Below, one piece after another: positions 33,718-42,494 of a stretch of 64,000 nucleotides of DNA (within the stretch, counting starts at the first letter, position 1; every line of letters starts with the position of its first letter). Source of the DNA: Bradyrhizobium sp. U87765 SZCCT0048 (GTDB lineage: Bacteria > Pseudomonadota > Alphaproteobacteria > Rhizobiales > Xanthobacteraceae). The stretch is taken from assembly GCF_018131225.1 (NCBI RefSeq), contig NZ_JAFCMM010000001.1, positions 682,001 to 746,000 on the forward strand, read 5' to 3'. A program made the position numbers and the translations under genes. The notes below the pieces were generated by a model. The model was not told where the DNA came from, ran no database searches, and saw only the letters and a list, made by a program, of their open reading frames with translations.

Positions 33718-36105
33718 CTAAACCGCGACCTTGCGATGGCGGATCGGGCCGCCCAGCGTCAGCCGCTCGGCGGCCTCGATGATGGCGTTGGTGTCGATGC
33801 CGTATTCGGCATAGAGGTCGTCGATGGTGCCGGTCTGGCCAAAATGATCGACGCCGAGCGCCTCGACGCGGTGGCCATGGACGCCCCCGAGCCAGGCGAG
33901 CGTCGCGGGGTGACCGTCGATGACCGTGACGAGGCCACAGTGGCGCGGCAGCGGCGCCAGCAGCCGCTCGATATGGCTGGTGCTGGCGATCGCGCCCTCG
34001 CGCTGACGGCGGCGCGACGCCGTCCAGCCGCTGTACAGCCGGTCGGCCGACGTCACGGCCAACAGGCCGATATCGCGGCGGCCGTCGCCGAGCAGTCCGG
34101 TGGCCTCGATAGCCTCCGGCGCGACAGTGCCGGTGTAGGCGATCACCAGCTCGGCGTTCGGTCCGGGCCTGCGCATCCAGTAGGCGCCGTCGGCGATGTT
34201 CGCCTCGAGTTCGGGGGAAAGCTCGCGCTGGGGCTGGTCGATGGTGCGCGTGGAGAGCCGCAGATACACCGAGCCGCCGCCCTCCTGCCCGGGATGCGCG
34301 GCGGCCGCGGCCTCCTTCTGCATATGGACGAACCCCCAGCGCATGATCGCGGCGAGTTCGTCGACGAACGCCGGCTCGAACGACGACAGGCCGTCCTGCG
34401 AAAGACCGATCAGCGGCGTGCCGATCGACTGGTGCGCACCACCTTCAGGCGCCAGCGTGATGCCCGACGGCGTCGCCGCGACCATGAAGCGCGCATCCTG
34501 GTAGCAGGCATAATTGAGCGCATCGAGGCCGCGGCAGATGAAAGGATCGTACAGCGTACCGACCGGCAGCAGCCGCTCGCCGTTGATGCTGTGCGACAAC
34601 CCGAGCGCCGACAGCAGGATGAACAGGTTCATCTCGGCGATGCCGAGTTCAATGTGCTGTCCCCTGGGCGAGAAATCCCAGGTGAAGGTCGAGGGGATCT
34701 TTTCTTTCCGGAACTGGTCGACCTGTTCGGCGCTGGCGAACAGGCCGCGGCGGTTGACCCAGCCGCCGAGATTGGTCGACACGGTGACGTCCGGCGACGT
34801 CGTGACCAGCCGCTCCGCAAGCATGCCGTCACTTTTGCCGAGTTCGGCGAGGATCAGTCCGAAGCCCTGCTGGGTCGACATGCGCGGCGCGGGCTTGAAC
34901 GGCAGCCGCTCCGGCACGTCGATCACCGGCGCCGAGAGACGACGACGCCCGTCGCGTGCGAACGGCACATCAGCCAGAAACCTCTCCAGCACCTCCGGCG
35001 CGAGGTCGAGGCCCTCGAAGCGATCCCACTCGTGGCCCGGACGAATGCCCTGCGCCGTGCGCCAGGCCTCCATCTGAGCCACCGTCATCAGGCCGGCATG
35101 ATTGTCCTTGTGGCCCTGGAACGGCAGGCCGATTCCCTTGATGGTGTAGGCGATGAAGCAGACAGGACGATCGTGGTCGATCGCCTCGAACGCCTCGATC
35201 AGGGTTTCGACATCGTGGCCGCCGAGGTTGGACATCAGCGCCAGCAGCTCGGCGTCCGAACGCTTCTCGATCAGCCGCGTGACGTCGCCCTGGTCGCCGA
35301 TGTCGTCGAGCAGCCGCTTGCGGAACGCCGCCCCGCCCTGGAACGACAGCGCCGCATAGATCTGGTTCGGACAGCCGTCGATCCAGCGCCGCAGCGCCTC
35401 GCCGCCGGGCTCGGCAAAGGCCTCGCGCATCAGCCGGCCGTATTTGATGATCACCACGTCCCAGCCGAAATTGCGGAACATGACCTCGAACTTTTCCCAC
35501 AGCCCCTCGCGCACCACGGCATCGAGGCTCTGTCGGTTGTAGTCGACCACCCACCAGGTGTTGCGCAGGCCCTGCTTCCAGCCCTCGGCCAGCGCCTCGA
35601 AGATGTTGCCCTCGTCCATTTCGGCATCGCCGACGAGCGCGATCATCCGCCCTTCGGGACGGCCCTTCATCCAGCCATGGGCGGTGACGTAGGACTGCAC
35701 CACCGAGGAGAACAGCGTCTGCGCCACGCCGAGCCCGACCGAGCCGGTGGAGAAGTCGACGTCGTCGGTGTCCTTGGTGCGCGACGGATAGGACTGCGCG
35801 CCCTTGAAGCCGCGGAAGTTCTCCAGCTTGTCGCGGGTCTGCTGCCCGAGCAGATACTGGATGGCATGAAACACCGGGCTGGCATGCGGCTTCACCGCGA
35901 CGCGGTCCTGCGGCTTGAGCACCGCGAAGTACAGCGCCGACAGGATCGCGGCGAGCGAAGCGGACGAGGCCTGGTGGCCGCCGACCTTGAGGCCGTCGAG
36001 ATTGGGACGGAGATGGTTGGCGTTGTGGATCGTCCAGGACGACAGCCACAGCGCCTTGCGGGTCAGGGCGGACAGGATTTCGATGCGGGACGGCGATTGC
36101 GGCAT
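33718..36105 (-). CDS. Homodimeric 2-oxoacid dehydrogenase E1-like enzyme (MdeB/AceE type)
   Basis: A 795-residue thiamine-diphosphate enzyme of the transketolase/pyruvate dehydrogenase E1 superfamily. The TPP-binding motif GDAEMDEGN is at residues 159-167 with the closing N190. FSTGSVGLGVAQTLFSSVV and the C-terminal transketolase parts (STQQGFGLILAELGK, HIELGIAEMNLFILLSALG) follow. With a divergent Lrp gene the arrangement resembles Pseudomonas mdeR-mdeB, where MdeB is linked to 2-oxobutyrate use, but no methionine gamma-lyase gene (mdeA) is present. The start could be ATG 36105 or GTG 36114; neither has a clear ribosome site. Confidence 0.85.
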   Translation of the reverse strand: MPQSPSRIEILSALTRKALWLSSWTIHNANHLRPNLDGLKVGGHQASSASLAAILSALYFAVLKPQDRVAVKPHASPVFHAIQYLLGQQTRDKLENFRGFKGAQSYPSRTKDTDDVDFSTGSVGLGVAQTLFSSVVQSYVTAHGWMKGRPEGRMIALVGDAEMDEGNIFEALAEGWKQGLRNTWWVVDYNRQSLDAVVREGLWEKFEVMFRNFGWDVVIIKYGRLMREAFAEPGGEALRRWIDGCPNQIYAALSFQGGAAFRKRLLDDIGDQGDVTRLIEKRSDAELLALMSNLGGHDVETLIEAFEAIDHDRPVCFIAYTIKGIGLPFQGHKDNHAGLMTVAQMEAWRTAQGIRPGHEWDRFEGLDLAPEVLERFLADVPFARDGRRRLSAPVIDVPERLPFKPAPRMSTQQGFGLILAELGKSDGMLAERLVTTSPDVTVSTNLGGWVNRRGLFASAEQVDQFRKEKIPSTFTWDFSPRGQHIELGIAEMNLFILLSALGLSHSINGERLLPVGTLYDPFICRGLDALNYACYQDARFMVAATPSGITLAPEGGAHQSIGTPLIGLSQDGLSSFEPAFVDELAAIMRWGFVHMQKEAAAAAHPGQEGGGSVYLRLSTRTIDQPQRELSPELEANIADGAYWMRRPGPNAELVIAYTGTVAPEAIEATGLLGDGRRDIGLLAVTSADRLYSGWTASRRRQREGAIASTSHIERLLAPLPRHCGLVTVIDGHPATLAWLGGVHGHRVEALGVDHFGQTGTIDDLYAEYGIDTNAIIEAAERLTLGGPIRHRKVAV

Positions 36106-36201
36106 GGCGGTCACTCGGCGGGACGATGACGCAAGGCTAACAGCGGCACCGCCACGTTAGATCCCGAAGACAGTCGCCAGAAGGCCCATTATTGGTATAT
36201 C

Positions 36202-36229
36202 ATGCCGGAATGGACGACAAATCCGGCAT
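36202..36229. promoter_or_regulatory. Dyad in the Lrp/E1 divergent promoter
   Basis: ATGCCGGA (36202-36209) and TCCGGCAT (36222-36229) are perfect inverted arms 12 bases apart, ten bases before the Lrp start and about 100 bases from the E1 gene. It is a candidate Lrp-type operator for both genes. Confidence 0.55.
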
Positions 36230-36238
36230 TTCATTCCA

Positions 36239-36700
36239 ATGACTGCCCTCGATGCCATCGACCGCAAGATTCTCGCCGTGCTCCAGGGCGACAGCCGCGT
36301 CACCATGCAGGAGCTGGCCGACAAGGTCGGCCTGTCGGTTTCGCCCTGCCATCGCCGCGTCAAGCTGCTGGAGGAGCGCGGCATCATCACCGGCTACATC
36401 GCCACCGTGAACCAGAAGGCGCTGGGCCTGCCGGTCAGCGTGTTCATCTCGATCAAGCTGGCGCGGCAGAAGGAAGAAGACCTCGAGCGCTTCGCAAAAG
36501 CGATCTCCCGCTGGGACGAGGTGCTGGAGTGTTACCTGATGACCGGCAGCCGCGACTACCTCCTGCGCGTCGTCGCCGCCGATCTTGCGTCCTACGAGAC
36601 GTTTCTCAAGACCAAGCTGACCCGCCTCGACGGCATCGCCTCGATCGAGTCGAGCTTTGCGCTGAGCCAGGTGAAGTACTCGATCGCGCTGCCGGTGTAG
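36239..36700 (+). CDS. Lrp/AsnC-family transcriptional regulator
   Basis: A 153-residue regulator. The N-terminal helix-turn-helix is LDAIDRKILAVLQGDSRVTMQELADKVGLSVSPCHRRVKLLEERGIITGYIATVN, and the C-terminal RAM domain (VFISIKLARQKEEDLERFAKAI... CYLMTGSRDYLLRVVAADLASYETFLKTKL) senses an amino acid. It is divergent from the E1-like gene and likely activates it in response to an amino-acid or 2-oxoacid signal. No good ribosome site precedes the ATG. Confidence 0.93.
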   Translation: MTALDAIDRKILAVLQGDSRVTMQELADKVGLSVSPCHRRVKLLEERGIITGYIATVNQKALGLPVSVFISIKLARQKEEDLERFAKAISRWDEVLECYLMTGSRDYLLRVVAADLASYETFLKTKLTRLDGIASIESSFALSQVKYSIALPV

Positions 36701-36718
36701 GGCGTTTATTGTTTAACT

Positions 36719-36809
36719 CGTCATGGCCGGGCTTGTCCCGGCCATCCACGTCTTCCTCGTTGAAGCGCTGCAAAGACGTGGATGCCCGGGACAAGCCCGG
36801 GCATGACGG
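36719..36809. repeat. Long imperfect inverted repeat (second repeat family)
   Basis: The left arm contains CATGGCCGGGCTTGTCCCGG and the right arm the complementary CCGGGACAAGCCCGGGCATG; arms of about 35 bases flank a short loop. This sequence family is unrelated to the CGTCACCCTGAGG element. It lies after the Lrp gene and before the convergent transporter operon, and could work as a bidirectional terminator. Confidence 0.8.
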
Positions 36810-36917
36810 AGAAAAGCTGACGATCTGCGTGCCCCAATAACGGCGTGAAAATGCGGGCTGCATTTTCGGTCAGACTCTCAGGATGACGGATTATGGCTCC
36901 GCAATCCACGCGCCCCC

Positions 36918-37805
36918 TCACCCGCGCTGCATGCCCCAGCGGCGGACGGTGCGGGCTTCGATGGCGCGGAAGATGACGCCTTCGACGAACAGGCCAACCG
37001 CCATCACGGTCAGGAGACCTGCGAACACGGAGGCCGTGTCAAGCGTGTTGCGGTTCTCGAAGATGTACCAGCCGAGACCGCCCTGCCCGGACGACACGCC
37101 GAACACCAGCTCGGCTGCAATGAGTGTGCGCCAGGCGAACGCCCAGCCGATCTTGAGGCCGGCGAGGATCGCGGGAAACGCTGCGGGGATCAGCACCTTG
37201 AGCACGAGGCGCAGTCCGCCGAGGCCGAAGGTACGCCCGGCCATGCGCTGGGTCTCCGACACCGAGAGAAAGCCGCTGTGCATGTTGAGCGCCACGGCCC
37301 ACAGCACCGAGTGCACGATGACGAACACCAGCGACGGCCGTCCCAGCCCGAACCACAGCAGCGCCAGCGGCAGCAGCGCGATCGCCGGCAGCGGATTGAA
37401 CATCGCGGTCAGGGTCGACAGCAGATCGGTGCCGATCCGCGTCGTCACGGCAAGGCTGGTGAACAACGCGGCGATAACCAGGCCGATGGCATAGCCCAGC
37501 ACCAGCGTCTGCAGCGTCACGAACAGACGATCAGGAATGACGCCGGAGACGATGCCGTTCTTCAATGCCTCGAGCGTATCGAGGAAGGTCGGAAAGGTCA
37601 GCGGCGAGCCGAGCCAGCGGCCGTAAAGCTCCCACACCGCCGCGAGCAGGACGAGGATCAGTCCCCGGCGCGCCATCGTGTTGTTGGCGAGGCGCTCCAG
37701 CGCCGACAACGGCTTCTCGACATCGCCGAGCCCCTCGGGGGCCGAGACCTTGCAATCACGCTCCGGCCGCACCGGCGGCGTCAGCTTCAGGATCAGTTCG
37801 CTCAT
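36918..37805 (-). CDS. ABC transporter permease (SsuC/TauC type)
   Basis: A 295-residue binding-protein-dependent permease with about six membrane helices. The EAA-type cytoplasmic loop is at RTFGLGGLRLVLKVLIPAAFPAILAGLKIGWAFAWRTLIAAELV. It would form the channel for the substrate-binding protein at 38907-39911. ATG 37805 has GAGGAAG upstream. A repeat element separates it from the ATPase gene. Sulfonates, nitrate, taurine or aromatic acids are typical substrates of the family; here the catabolic neighbours favour an organic compound. Confidence 0.9.
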   Translation of the reverse strand: MSELILKLTPPVRPERDCKVSAPEGLGDVEKPLSALERLANNTMARRGLILVLLAAVWELYGRWLGSPLTFPTFLDTLEALKNGIVSGVIPDRLFVTLQTLVLGYAIGLVIAALFTSLAVTTRIGTDLLSTLTAMFNPLPAIALLPLALLWFGLGRPSLVFVIVHSVLWAVALNMHSGFLSVSETQRMAGRTFGLGGLRLVLKVLIPAAFPAILAGLKIGWAFAWRTLIAAELVFGVSSGQGGLGWYIFENRNTLDTASVFAGLLTVMAVGLFVEGVIFRAIEARTVRRWGMQRG

Positions 37806-37851
37806 GGCTGCTTCCTCATGCGGAATGATTTGAAGTTCGATCACCGGGATC

Positions 37852-37966
37852 CGTCACCCTGAGGTGGCCCCGCGGAGCGGGACCCCTCGAAGAGCGACGG
37901 CCCGAGCATCAAGACCTCGGCCGTTCATCCTTCGAGGCTCGCGTTGCTCGCACCTCAGGATGACGG
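37852..37966. repeat. Full-length palindromic intergenic repeat
   Basis: Same architecture as the copy at 4810: CGTCACCCTGAGGTG at the left, CACCTCAGGATGACGG at the right, inner hairpins CCCCGCGGAGCGGGACC and CTCGCGTTGCTCG. It lies between the ATPase and permease genes of one transporter. Confidence 0.85.
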
Positions 37967-37995
37967 GGTGTGCCTTGACCTGAACCCATCCGGTT

Positions 37996-38823
37996 CTAGT
38001 GTCCGACGCTCTTGTCTTCGAACAGCATCGCGGCGATGCGCCGCGTCAGCATCTGGAATTCGGCGCCGTCCTGCTCGGCAACGCCGAGATGATCGCAGTT
38101 GAGCTCGGCCCGCACCTGCCCCGGATGGGGCGACAGCACCACGATGCGCGAGCCGACGATGACCGCCTCCTCGATGGAATGGGTGACGAACACCAGCGTG
38201 AAGCGCACGTCGTCCCACAGCTGCAGCAGCTCTTCCTGCATCTTGCGGCGGGTCAGCGCGTCAAGCGCGGCATAGGGCTCGTCCATCAGCAGCACGTCCG
38301 GACGCATCGCCATGGCGCGGGCGATGGCGACGCGCTGCTTCATGCCGCCCGACAGCATGTGCGGGTAGACGTCGGTGAACTTGGTGAGGTTGACCTTGGC
38401 GATGGCATCGCGCGCGCGCGCGTCGGCTTCCTTGCGCGCCACGCCGTTCTCCAGCATCGGAAACGCGACGTTGGCCAGCACCGTCTTCCAGGGAAACAGC
38501 TGGTCGAATTCCTGGAACACCATCATGCGGTCCGGCCCGGGCCCCGTGACCGGCTTGCCCTTGAGACGGATCGCCCCCGCGACCGGCTTGTGGAAGCCGG
38601 CGATGGATTTGAGCAGGGTCGACTTGCCGCAGCCGGACGGCCCCAGCAGCACGAGGCGATCGCCGGCGTAAATGTCGAAGCCGACACGATAGGTCGCGGT
38701 CACCAGGTGATCCGGCGTCTTGTACTGCAGCGTCACGCCGTCGACCGCCAGCACCGGCGCAGCCGCCGGCGCTTGCGCCATGGTCTCGGAGACGTCATCG
38801 ATCCGTCGCTGGGCCATCTGCAT
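37996..38823 (-). CDS. ABC transporter ATP-binding protein (SsuB/TauB type)
   Basis: A 275-residue ATPase. Walker A GPSGCGKST is at 61-69, the Q-loop FQEFDQLFPW near 103-112, signature LSGGM at 157-161 and Walker B VLLMDEP at 177-183, with THSIEEA as the switch region. ATG 38823 is preceded by GGAGG. It works with the permease and binding protein on either side. Confidence 0.93.
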   Translation of the reverse strand: MQMAQRRIDDVSETMAQAPAAAPVLAVDGVTLQYKTPDHLVTATYRVGFDIYAGDRLVLLGPSGCGKSTLLKSIAGFHKPVAGAIRLKGKPVTGPGPDRMMVFQEFDQLFPWKTVLANVAFPMLENGVARKEADARARDAIAKVNLTKFTDVYPHMLSGGMKQRVAIARAMAMRPDVLLMDEPYAALDALTRRKMQEELLQLWDDVRFTLVFVTHSIEEAVIVGSRIVVLSPHPGQVRAELNCDHLGVAEQDGAEFQMLTRRIAAMLFEDKSVGH

Positions 38824-38906
38824 GTTTCCCTCCAAAACGGCGCGCGCCGCGCCGGTCCCGGCCTTGCCGCCGGCCGTGTCGTCGCCGACCGGCCGGCAGC
38901 GGCCGA

Positions 38907-39911
38907 TCAGTTGCTCTTGGTCTGGTGGATTGGCGCGGCGAACACATCCTTGAAGCTCGCCGGCACCGTCTTGATCAGCTTGAGCCGCACCATGAAGTCG
39001 GCGGTCTGCTTGACGCCGTACACCGCGACGCCGAAGTCGTCAGGATTGGCCTTGAGGATCGCGGCGACCCGCGCCTCATCGAGCAGTTTCGACGGCTCGC
39101 TCTTGAGATAGATGCTCGCCGCCATGGCGGGATCGTTGCGGATCAGGTCGCTCGCCTCGGCGATCGCGCCGATCATGACATCAGCCATCTTGGGATTGGC
39201 GTCGAGGTAGCGCCTGGTCGCCCCCAGCACCAGGAACGAGGAGCGGCCGCCGAACGCGTCTTCCGTGGACGCGATGGCATGGGCCTTGCCGCTGTCGATC
39301 GCGATCTGGGTGAACGGCGGCGAGGCGAAGTACGCCTTCACCTCGGTGCCGCCGGACAGCATGGCGTTGAGCGATTCCGGGTGCGGCAGCGCCACCACCT
39401 GCGGCTTCAGCTTGTCCTGCTGGCCGGCGCCGAAGGTCTTCTCCGACAGCATCTGCAGGGCATACATCTGCGGCGACACCAGCGCCGGCATGGCGATCTT
39501 GTCGGTCGTCGCCAGCTCGGCGAGCGTCTTGACGTCGGGCTTGTTGGTGACGAGCACCAGCGGGCTGGAGTTGACGCCGGCGATGCCGAAGATCTGCTGC
39601 GGCGTGCCCTTCGCCTTGTCCCAGGCGAACAGCATCGCGGCGACGCCGTAGGCGCCCATGTCGACCGAGCCGGACAGCACCGCGTCCTGCATCGCCGCCG
39701 AGCCGGAGATGCGCTGATACTCCGTCTTGACGTCGAGGCCCGCGGCCCTGGCGTGCTTCTCGACGAGATTGAGATCGCGCATGATGAACATCGGCAGGAA
39801 GCCGATGCCGAACCCGATGCCGATCTTGACTGGCGTTTGGGCCAGGACAGGCGTGGTGACGGTGGCCGCGAGAACGAAGGCCAGCAGTCTTTTCGCGAGC
39901 GAGCGCCGCAT
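38907..39911 (-). CDS. ABC transporter substrate-binding protein (NMT1/SsuA-like)
   Basis: A 334-residue periplasmic protein with an N-terminal signal peptide (KRLLAFVLAATVTTPVLAQT). The NMT1/SsuA-like fold shows KIGIGFGIGFLPMFIMRDLNLVEKHARAAGLDVKTEYQRISGSAAMQDAVLSGSVDMGAYG. It delivers a small organic ligand to the permease. GGAGGGACACTGA lies before the ATG. The cupin gene directly upstream suggests the operon ligand is processed by the enzymes further upstream. Confidence 0.92.
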   Translation of the reverse strand: MRRSLAKRLLAFVLAATVTTPVLAQTPVKIGIGFGIGFLPMFIMRDLNLVEKHARAAGLDVKTEYQRISGSAAMQDAVLSGSVDMGAYGVAAMLFAWDKAKGTPQQIFGIAGVNSSPLVLVTNKPDVKTLAELATTDKIAMPALVSPQMYALQMLSEKTFGAGQQDKLKPQVVALPHPESLNAMLSGGTEVKAYFASPPFTQIAIDSGKAHAIASTEDAFGGRSSFLVLGATRRYLDANPKMADVMIGAIAEASDLIRNDPAMAASIYLKSEPSKLLDEARVAAILKANPDDFGVAVYGVKQTADFMVRLKLIKTVPASFKDVFAAPIHQTKSN

Positions 39912-39952
39912 TCAGTGTCCCTCCAAATTGTTGTTGTCGTTTTGTCGTCTGG

Positions 39953-40300
39953 TTATTTGCCGGCCGGTGCGAGCGGCATCGCCAGCAGCACGATGACCGG
40001 CCGGTTGGTGGTATTCTTCAGCGCCCGCGCTTCGTCCGGCGCAATGCGGCAGGAATCGAAGGGCCTGAGCACCGTGTCGCCCTCCGCCGTCTCGATGGTC
40101 AGCTCGCCCTCGACCACGAAGTAGATCTTTTCGATCGGCGACGCGTCGAGCGAGGTGTGCCCGCCCGGCAGGATCTGGGACATGCCGAGCCACAAGGTGT
40201 CAGATGGTCCCGCCTCACGCCCCTGCAGCCGCAGGCAGCGCATGTCGTAGTGCTCGGGCGGATGGTAGGCCGGTGCCTCATTGAAGCGGGTGATATGCAC
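39953..40300 (-). CDS. Cupin-domain protein
   Basis: A 115-residue single-domain cupin. The first motif is near LPGGHTSLDASPIEKIYFVVEGELTIET and the second follows. The metal-ligand pattern is incomplete: only one of the two usual histidines is obvious in motif 1, so a metal-free role is possible. Start GTG at 40300 has AGGA eight bases upstream. It lies 41 bases before the binding-protein gene and belongs to the same transcript. Confidence 0.82.
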   Translation of the reverse strand: MHITRFNEAPAYHPPEHYDMRCLRLQGREAGPSDTLWLGMSQILPGGHTSLDASPIEKIYFVVEGELTIETAEGDTVLRPFDSCRIAPDEARALKNTTNRPVIVLLAMPLAPAGK

Positions 40301-40364
40301 AGCAGGATCCTGTTCGTCGGAGCGTTGAGAGATCGAGCGGTTCGGAACTCGTCAGTCCTCAATC

Positions 40365-40480
40365 CGTCACCCTGAGGTGGTCCCGCGAAGCGGGACCCTC
40401 GAAGGGCGACGGCCCATGTCGTAAAGTCGTCGGCCGTTCATCCTTCGAGGCTCGCTTGCGCTCGCACCTCAGGATGACGG
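40365..40480. repeat. Full-length palindromic intergenic repeat
   Basis: CGTCACCCTGAGGTG at the left and CACCTCAGGATGACGG at the right, inner hairpins GTCCCGCG AAG CGGGAC and CTCGCTTGCGCTCG. It separates the alcohol-dehydrogenase gene from the cupin gene of one operon. Confidence 0.85.
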
Positions 40481-40507
40481 ATCACAGTGACATCGTCGTT
40501 GTGCTCC

Positions 40508-41533
40508 TCACGGCTTGAGCACGATGCGGTCGCGGGCCGAGCCGATGACGGCGAGATAGGCCGCCCTGGCGTCGGCGAGCGGGTAGATCGCTTCGGGCCG
40601 GATCGGATACGGCTTGAGATGGCCGCTGGCGAAGCCGGCGACCGCCTCGCGCAGCACCTCGCCGCTGACGATCGAGGAGAACGCCAGCGTGTCGACGCCG
40701 ACATAGGTGTGCCGGCCGCGGTAGAACTCGAGAATGTTGAACTGCACGATCTTGTCGACCGCGGCGATCAGGATCTGGCGGCCGGCGAGCGCCAGCGCCT
40801 TGTGCGCCGCCTGAAAGTAGGGATCGCCGACGGTGTTGAAGACGATGTCGGCGCCCTTACCGCCGGTCATCTCCCGCACCCGTGCAGCGACATCCTCGCG
40901 CGAGGCATCGATCATCTCGACCGGGCCGTTGGCATGGCCCTGATAGGGCTCGCCCCGCCGCGCCACGCCGATCACCCGCGCGCCGCGCCAACTGGCGAGC
41001 TGCGCCGCCGCCTGCCCTACCTTGCCGTTGACGCCCATGATCAGCACGGTCTCGCCGGGCTTGGGCTGGCCGGTGCGGCGAAAACCCTCGATGGCGGTGA
41101 CGAAGGGAACGCCGATGCCGGCGGCCTCCTCCATCGACATGGTCGCCGGCTTCTCGACCACCGCATTCGCCTCCACCACCAGATGACTGGCGTGGGTGCC
41201 GTCGCGGCGAATGCCGAGATCGCCCGACGAGCCGAACACCTCGCGCCCGACCAGCGCCGCCGGGCCGTCGATGACGACGCCGGCGAAGTCGCGGCCCGGC
41301 GTCCTCGGGAACACGGCATAGGGCATCAGGCCGGTGGCCGCCTTGACGTCCGACGGATTGACCGCCGCGGCGCGGATCTCGACGAGCACATCGTCCGCAC
41401 CGGGCACGAGATCGTGGCGCTCGATCGCCGGCGCGATCACGGACGCGTCCGCCGCCTTGGCGTTGAGGCGCACGCAGGTCGCGGTGACAGAGTGCGGCGC
41501 GGTGGAAGCTTTTGCAGAGAGAGACGTCATCAT
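40508..41533 (-). CDS. Zinc-free medium-chain alcohol dehydrogenase / quinone reductase-like
   Basis: A 341-residue oxidoreductase. AAAVNPSDVKAATG and PGRDFAGVVIDG mark the GroES-like domain; the NADP site is MGVNGKVGQAAAQLASWRGARVIG. It lacks the zinc-ligand cysteines. It lies fourth in the catabolic operon, 36 bases after the BKACE stop. Adjacent ATGs at 41533 and 41530 follow AAAGGA. It may reduce an enone intermediate from ring cleavage; that is inference. Confidence 0.88.
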   Translation of the reverse strand: MMTSLSAKASTAPHSVTATCVRLNAKAADASVIAPAIERHDLVPGADDVLVEIRAAAVNPSDVKAATGLMPYAVFPRTPGRDFAGVVIDGPAALVGREVFGSSGDLGIRRDGTHASHLVVEANAVVEKPATMSMEEAAGIGVPFVTAIEGFRRTGQPKPGETVLIMGVNGKVGQAAAQLASWRGARVIGVARRGEPYQGHANGPVEMIDASREDVAARVREMTGGKGADIVFNTVGDPYFQAAHKALALAGRQILIAAVDKIVQFNILEFYRGRHTYVGVDTLAFSSIVSGEVLREAVAGFASGHLKPYPIRPEAIYPLADARAAYLAVIGSARDRIVLKP

Positions 41534-41569
41534 GATCCTTTCAGGCGCCACGATCCGGGGCGCCATATC

Positions 41570-42481
41570 TCAAGCGCGATGCGCGTCGGCGAGACGGGTC
41601 GGCAGACCGATGATCTCGCGGGCTTCGCGCGGCGTGGCGATCTGGCCGCCAAGGTCCTCGACCATGCGGCGCGCCTTCTCGACCATCGCGGCGTTGGACG
41701 GCGCGAGTTCGCCGCGGTCGAGGTACACCGCATCCTCCAAGCCGACGCGGACATGGCCGCCGGCGAGATAGGATTGCGCCACCGCATGGAAAGCGGAGCG
41801 GCCGATGCCGATGGCGGTGAACTGCGCATCCTGCGGCAGCAGGTTGCGGGCATAGACCACGGTCTCCGGCGACGGCTGGAAGCCGTAGCGCACGCCCATC
41901 ACGAACGAGCACAGCACCGGCCCCTCGAGCGAGCCGTCCTTGAGAAGGTCGTGCATCAGGGCGATGTCGCCGGAATCGAACAGCTCGACCTCCGGCTTGA
42001 CGCCGGCCTCGCGCATTACCTTGGCCATGCGGCGGACATTGCCGGGGGTGTTGATCACCACCTCCTTGCCCGAGTTCATGGTGTTGAGGTCGATGGTGCA
42101 GATCTCCGGCTTGAGGACGGCAATGTGCTCGACGCGCTTCTCCGGCACCATCAGGGTGGTGCCGGGAGCCGCGACGCGCGGCTCGTCCGGCGACGGCACG
42201 AAGCGGCCGCCCGGGCCGGTGGTGATGTTGAGGATGAGCTGGGTGTTGTTCGCCCGGATGCGCTCGACGACGTCGCGGTAGTAGCCGAGCTCCATCGACG
42301 GCTTGCCGGTCGACGGATCGCGGACATGGATGTGGACGACCGCAGCCCCCGCTTCCGCCGCGCCGAGGCAGGCGTCGGCGATCTGCTCCGGCGTGATCGG
42401 CAGGTGCGGCGTCTGCTCGGGCGTGGTCAGGTTGCCGGTGACGGCACAGGTGATGAAAACCTTGTCGCGGGGGGCGCGCAT
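41570..42481 (-). CDS. BKACE-family beta-keto acid cleavage enzyme (DUF849)
   Basis: A 303-residue TIM-barrel enzyme of the 3-keto-5-aminohexanoate cleavage family. Recognisable are VFITCAVTGNLTTPEQTPHLPITPEQIADACLGAAEAGAAVVHIHVRDPSTGKPS, in which HIH supplies zinc ligands, and LNITTGPGG. The family condenses a beta-keto acid with acetyl-CoA to give acetoacetate and a new acyl-CoA. ATG 42481 has GGAGGAGACG upstream. It is the third gene of the operon headed by the intradiol dioxygenase, so it probably handles a beta-keto acid from the degraded ring. Confidence 0.9.
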   Translation of the reverse strand: MRAPRDKVFITCAVTGNLTTPEQTPHLPITPEQIADACLGAAEAGAAVVHIHVRDPSTGKPSMELGYYRDVVERIRANNTQLILNITTGPGGRFVPSPDEPRVAAPGTTLMVPEKRVEHIAVLKPEICTIDLNTMNSGKEVVINTPGNVRRMAKVMREAGVKPEVELFDSGDIALMHDLLKDGSLEGPVLCSFVMGVRYGFQPSPETVVYARNLLPQDAQFTAIGIGRSAFHAVAQSYLAGGHVRVGLEDAVYLDRGELAPSNAAMVEKARRMVEDLGGQIATPREAREIIGLPTRLADAHRA

Positions 42482-42494
42482 CGTCTCTCCTCCG

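Noticed and set aside
33682..36129. Plus-strand open frame of over 800 codons opposite the E1-like gene
   Set aside because: Antisense shadow; the opposite strand carries intact TPP motifs.
36719..36809. Inverted repeat as an insertion-sequence end
   Set aside because: No transposase gene or target duplication is visible; the structure fits a stand-alone palindromic repeat.
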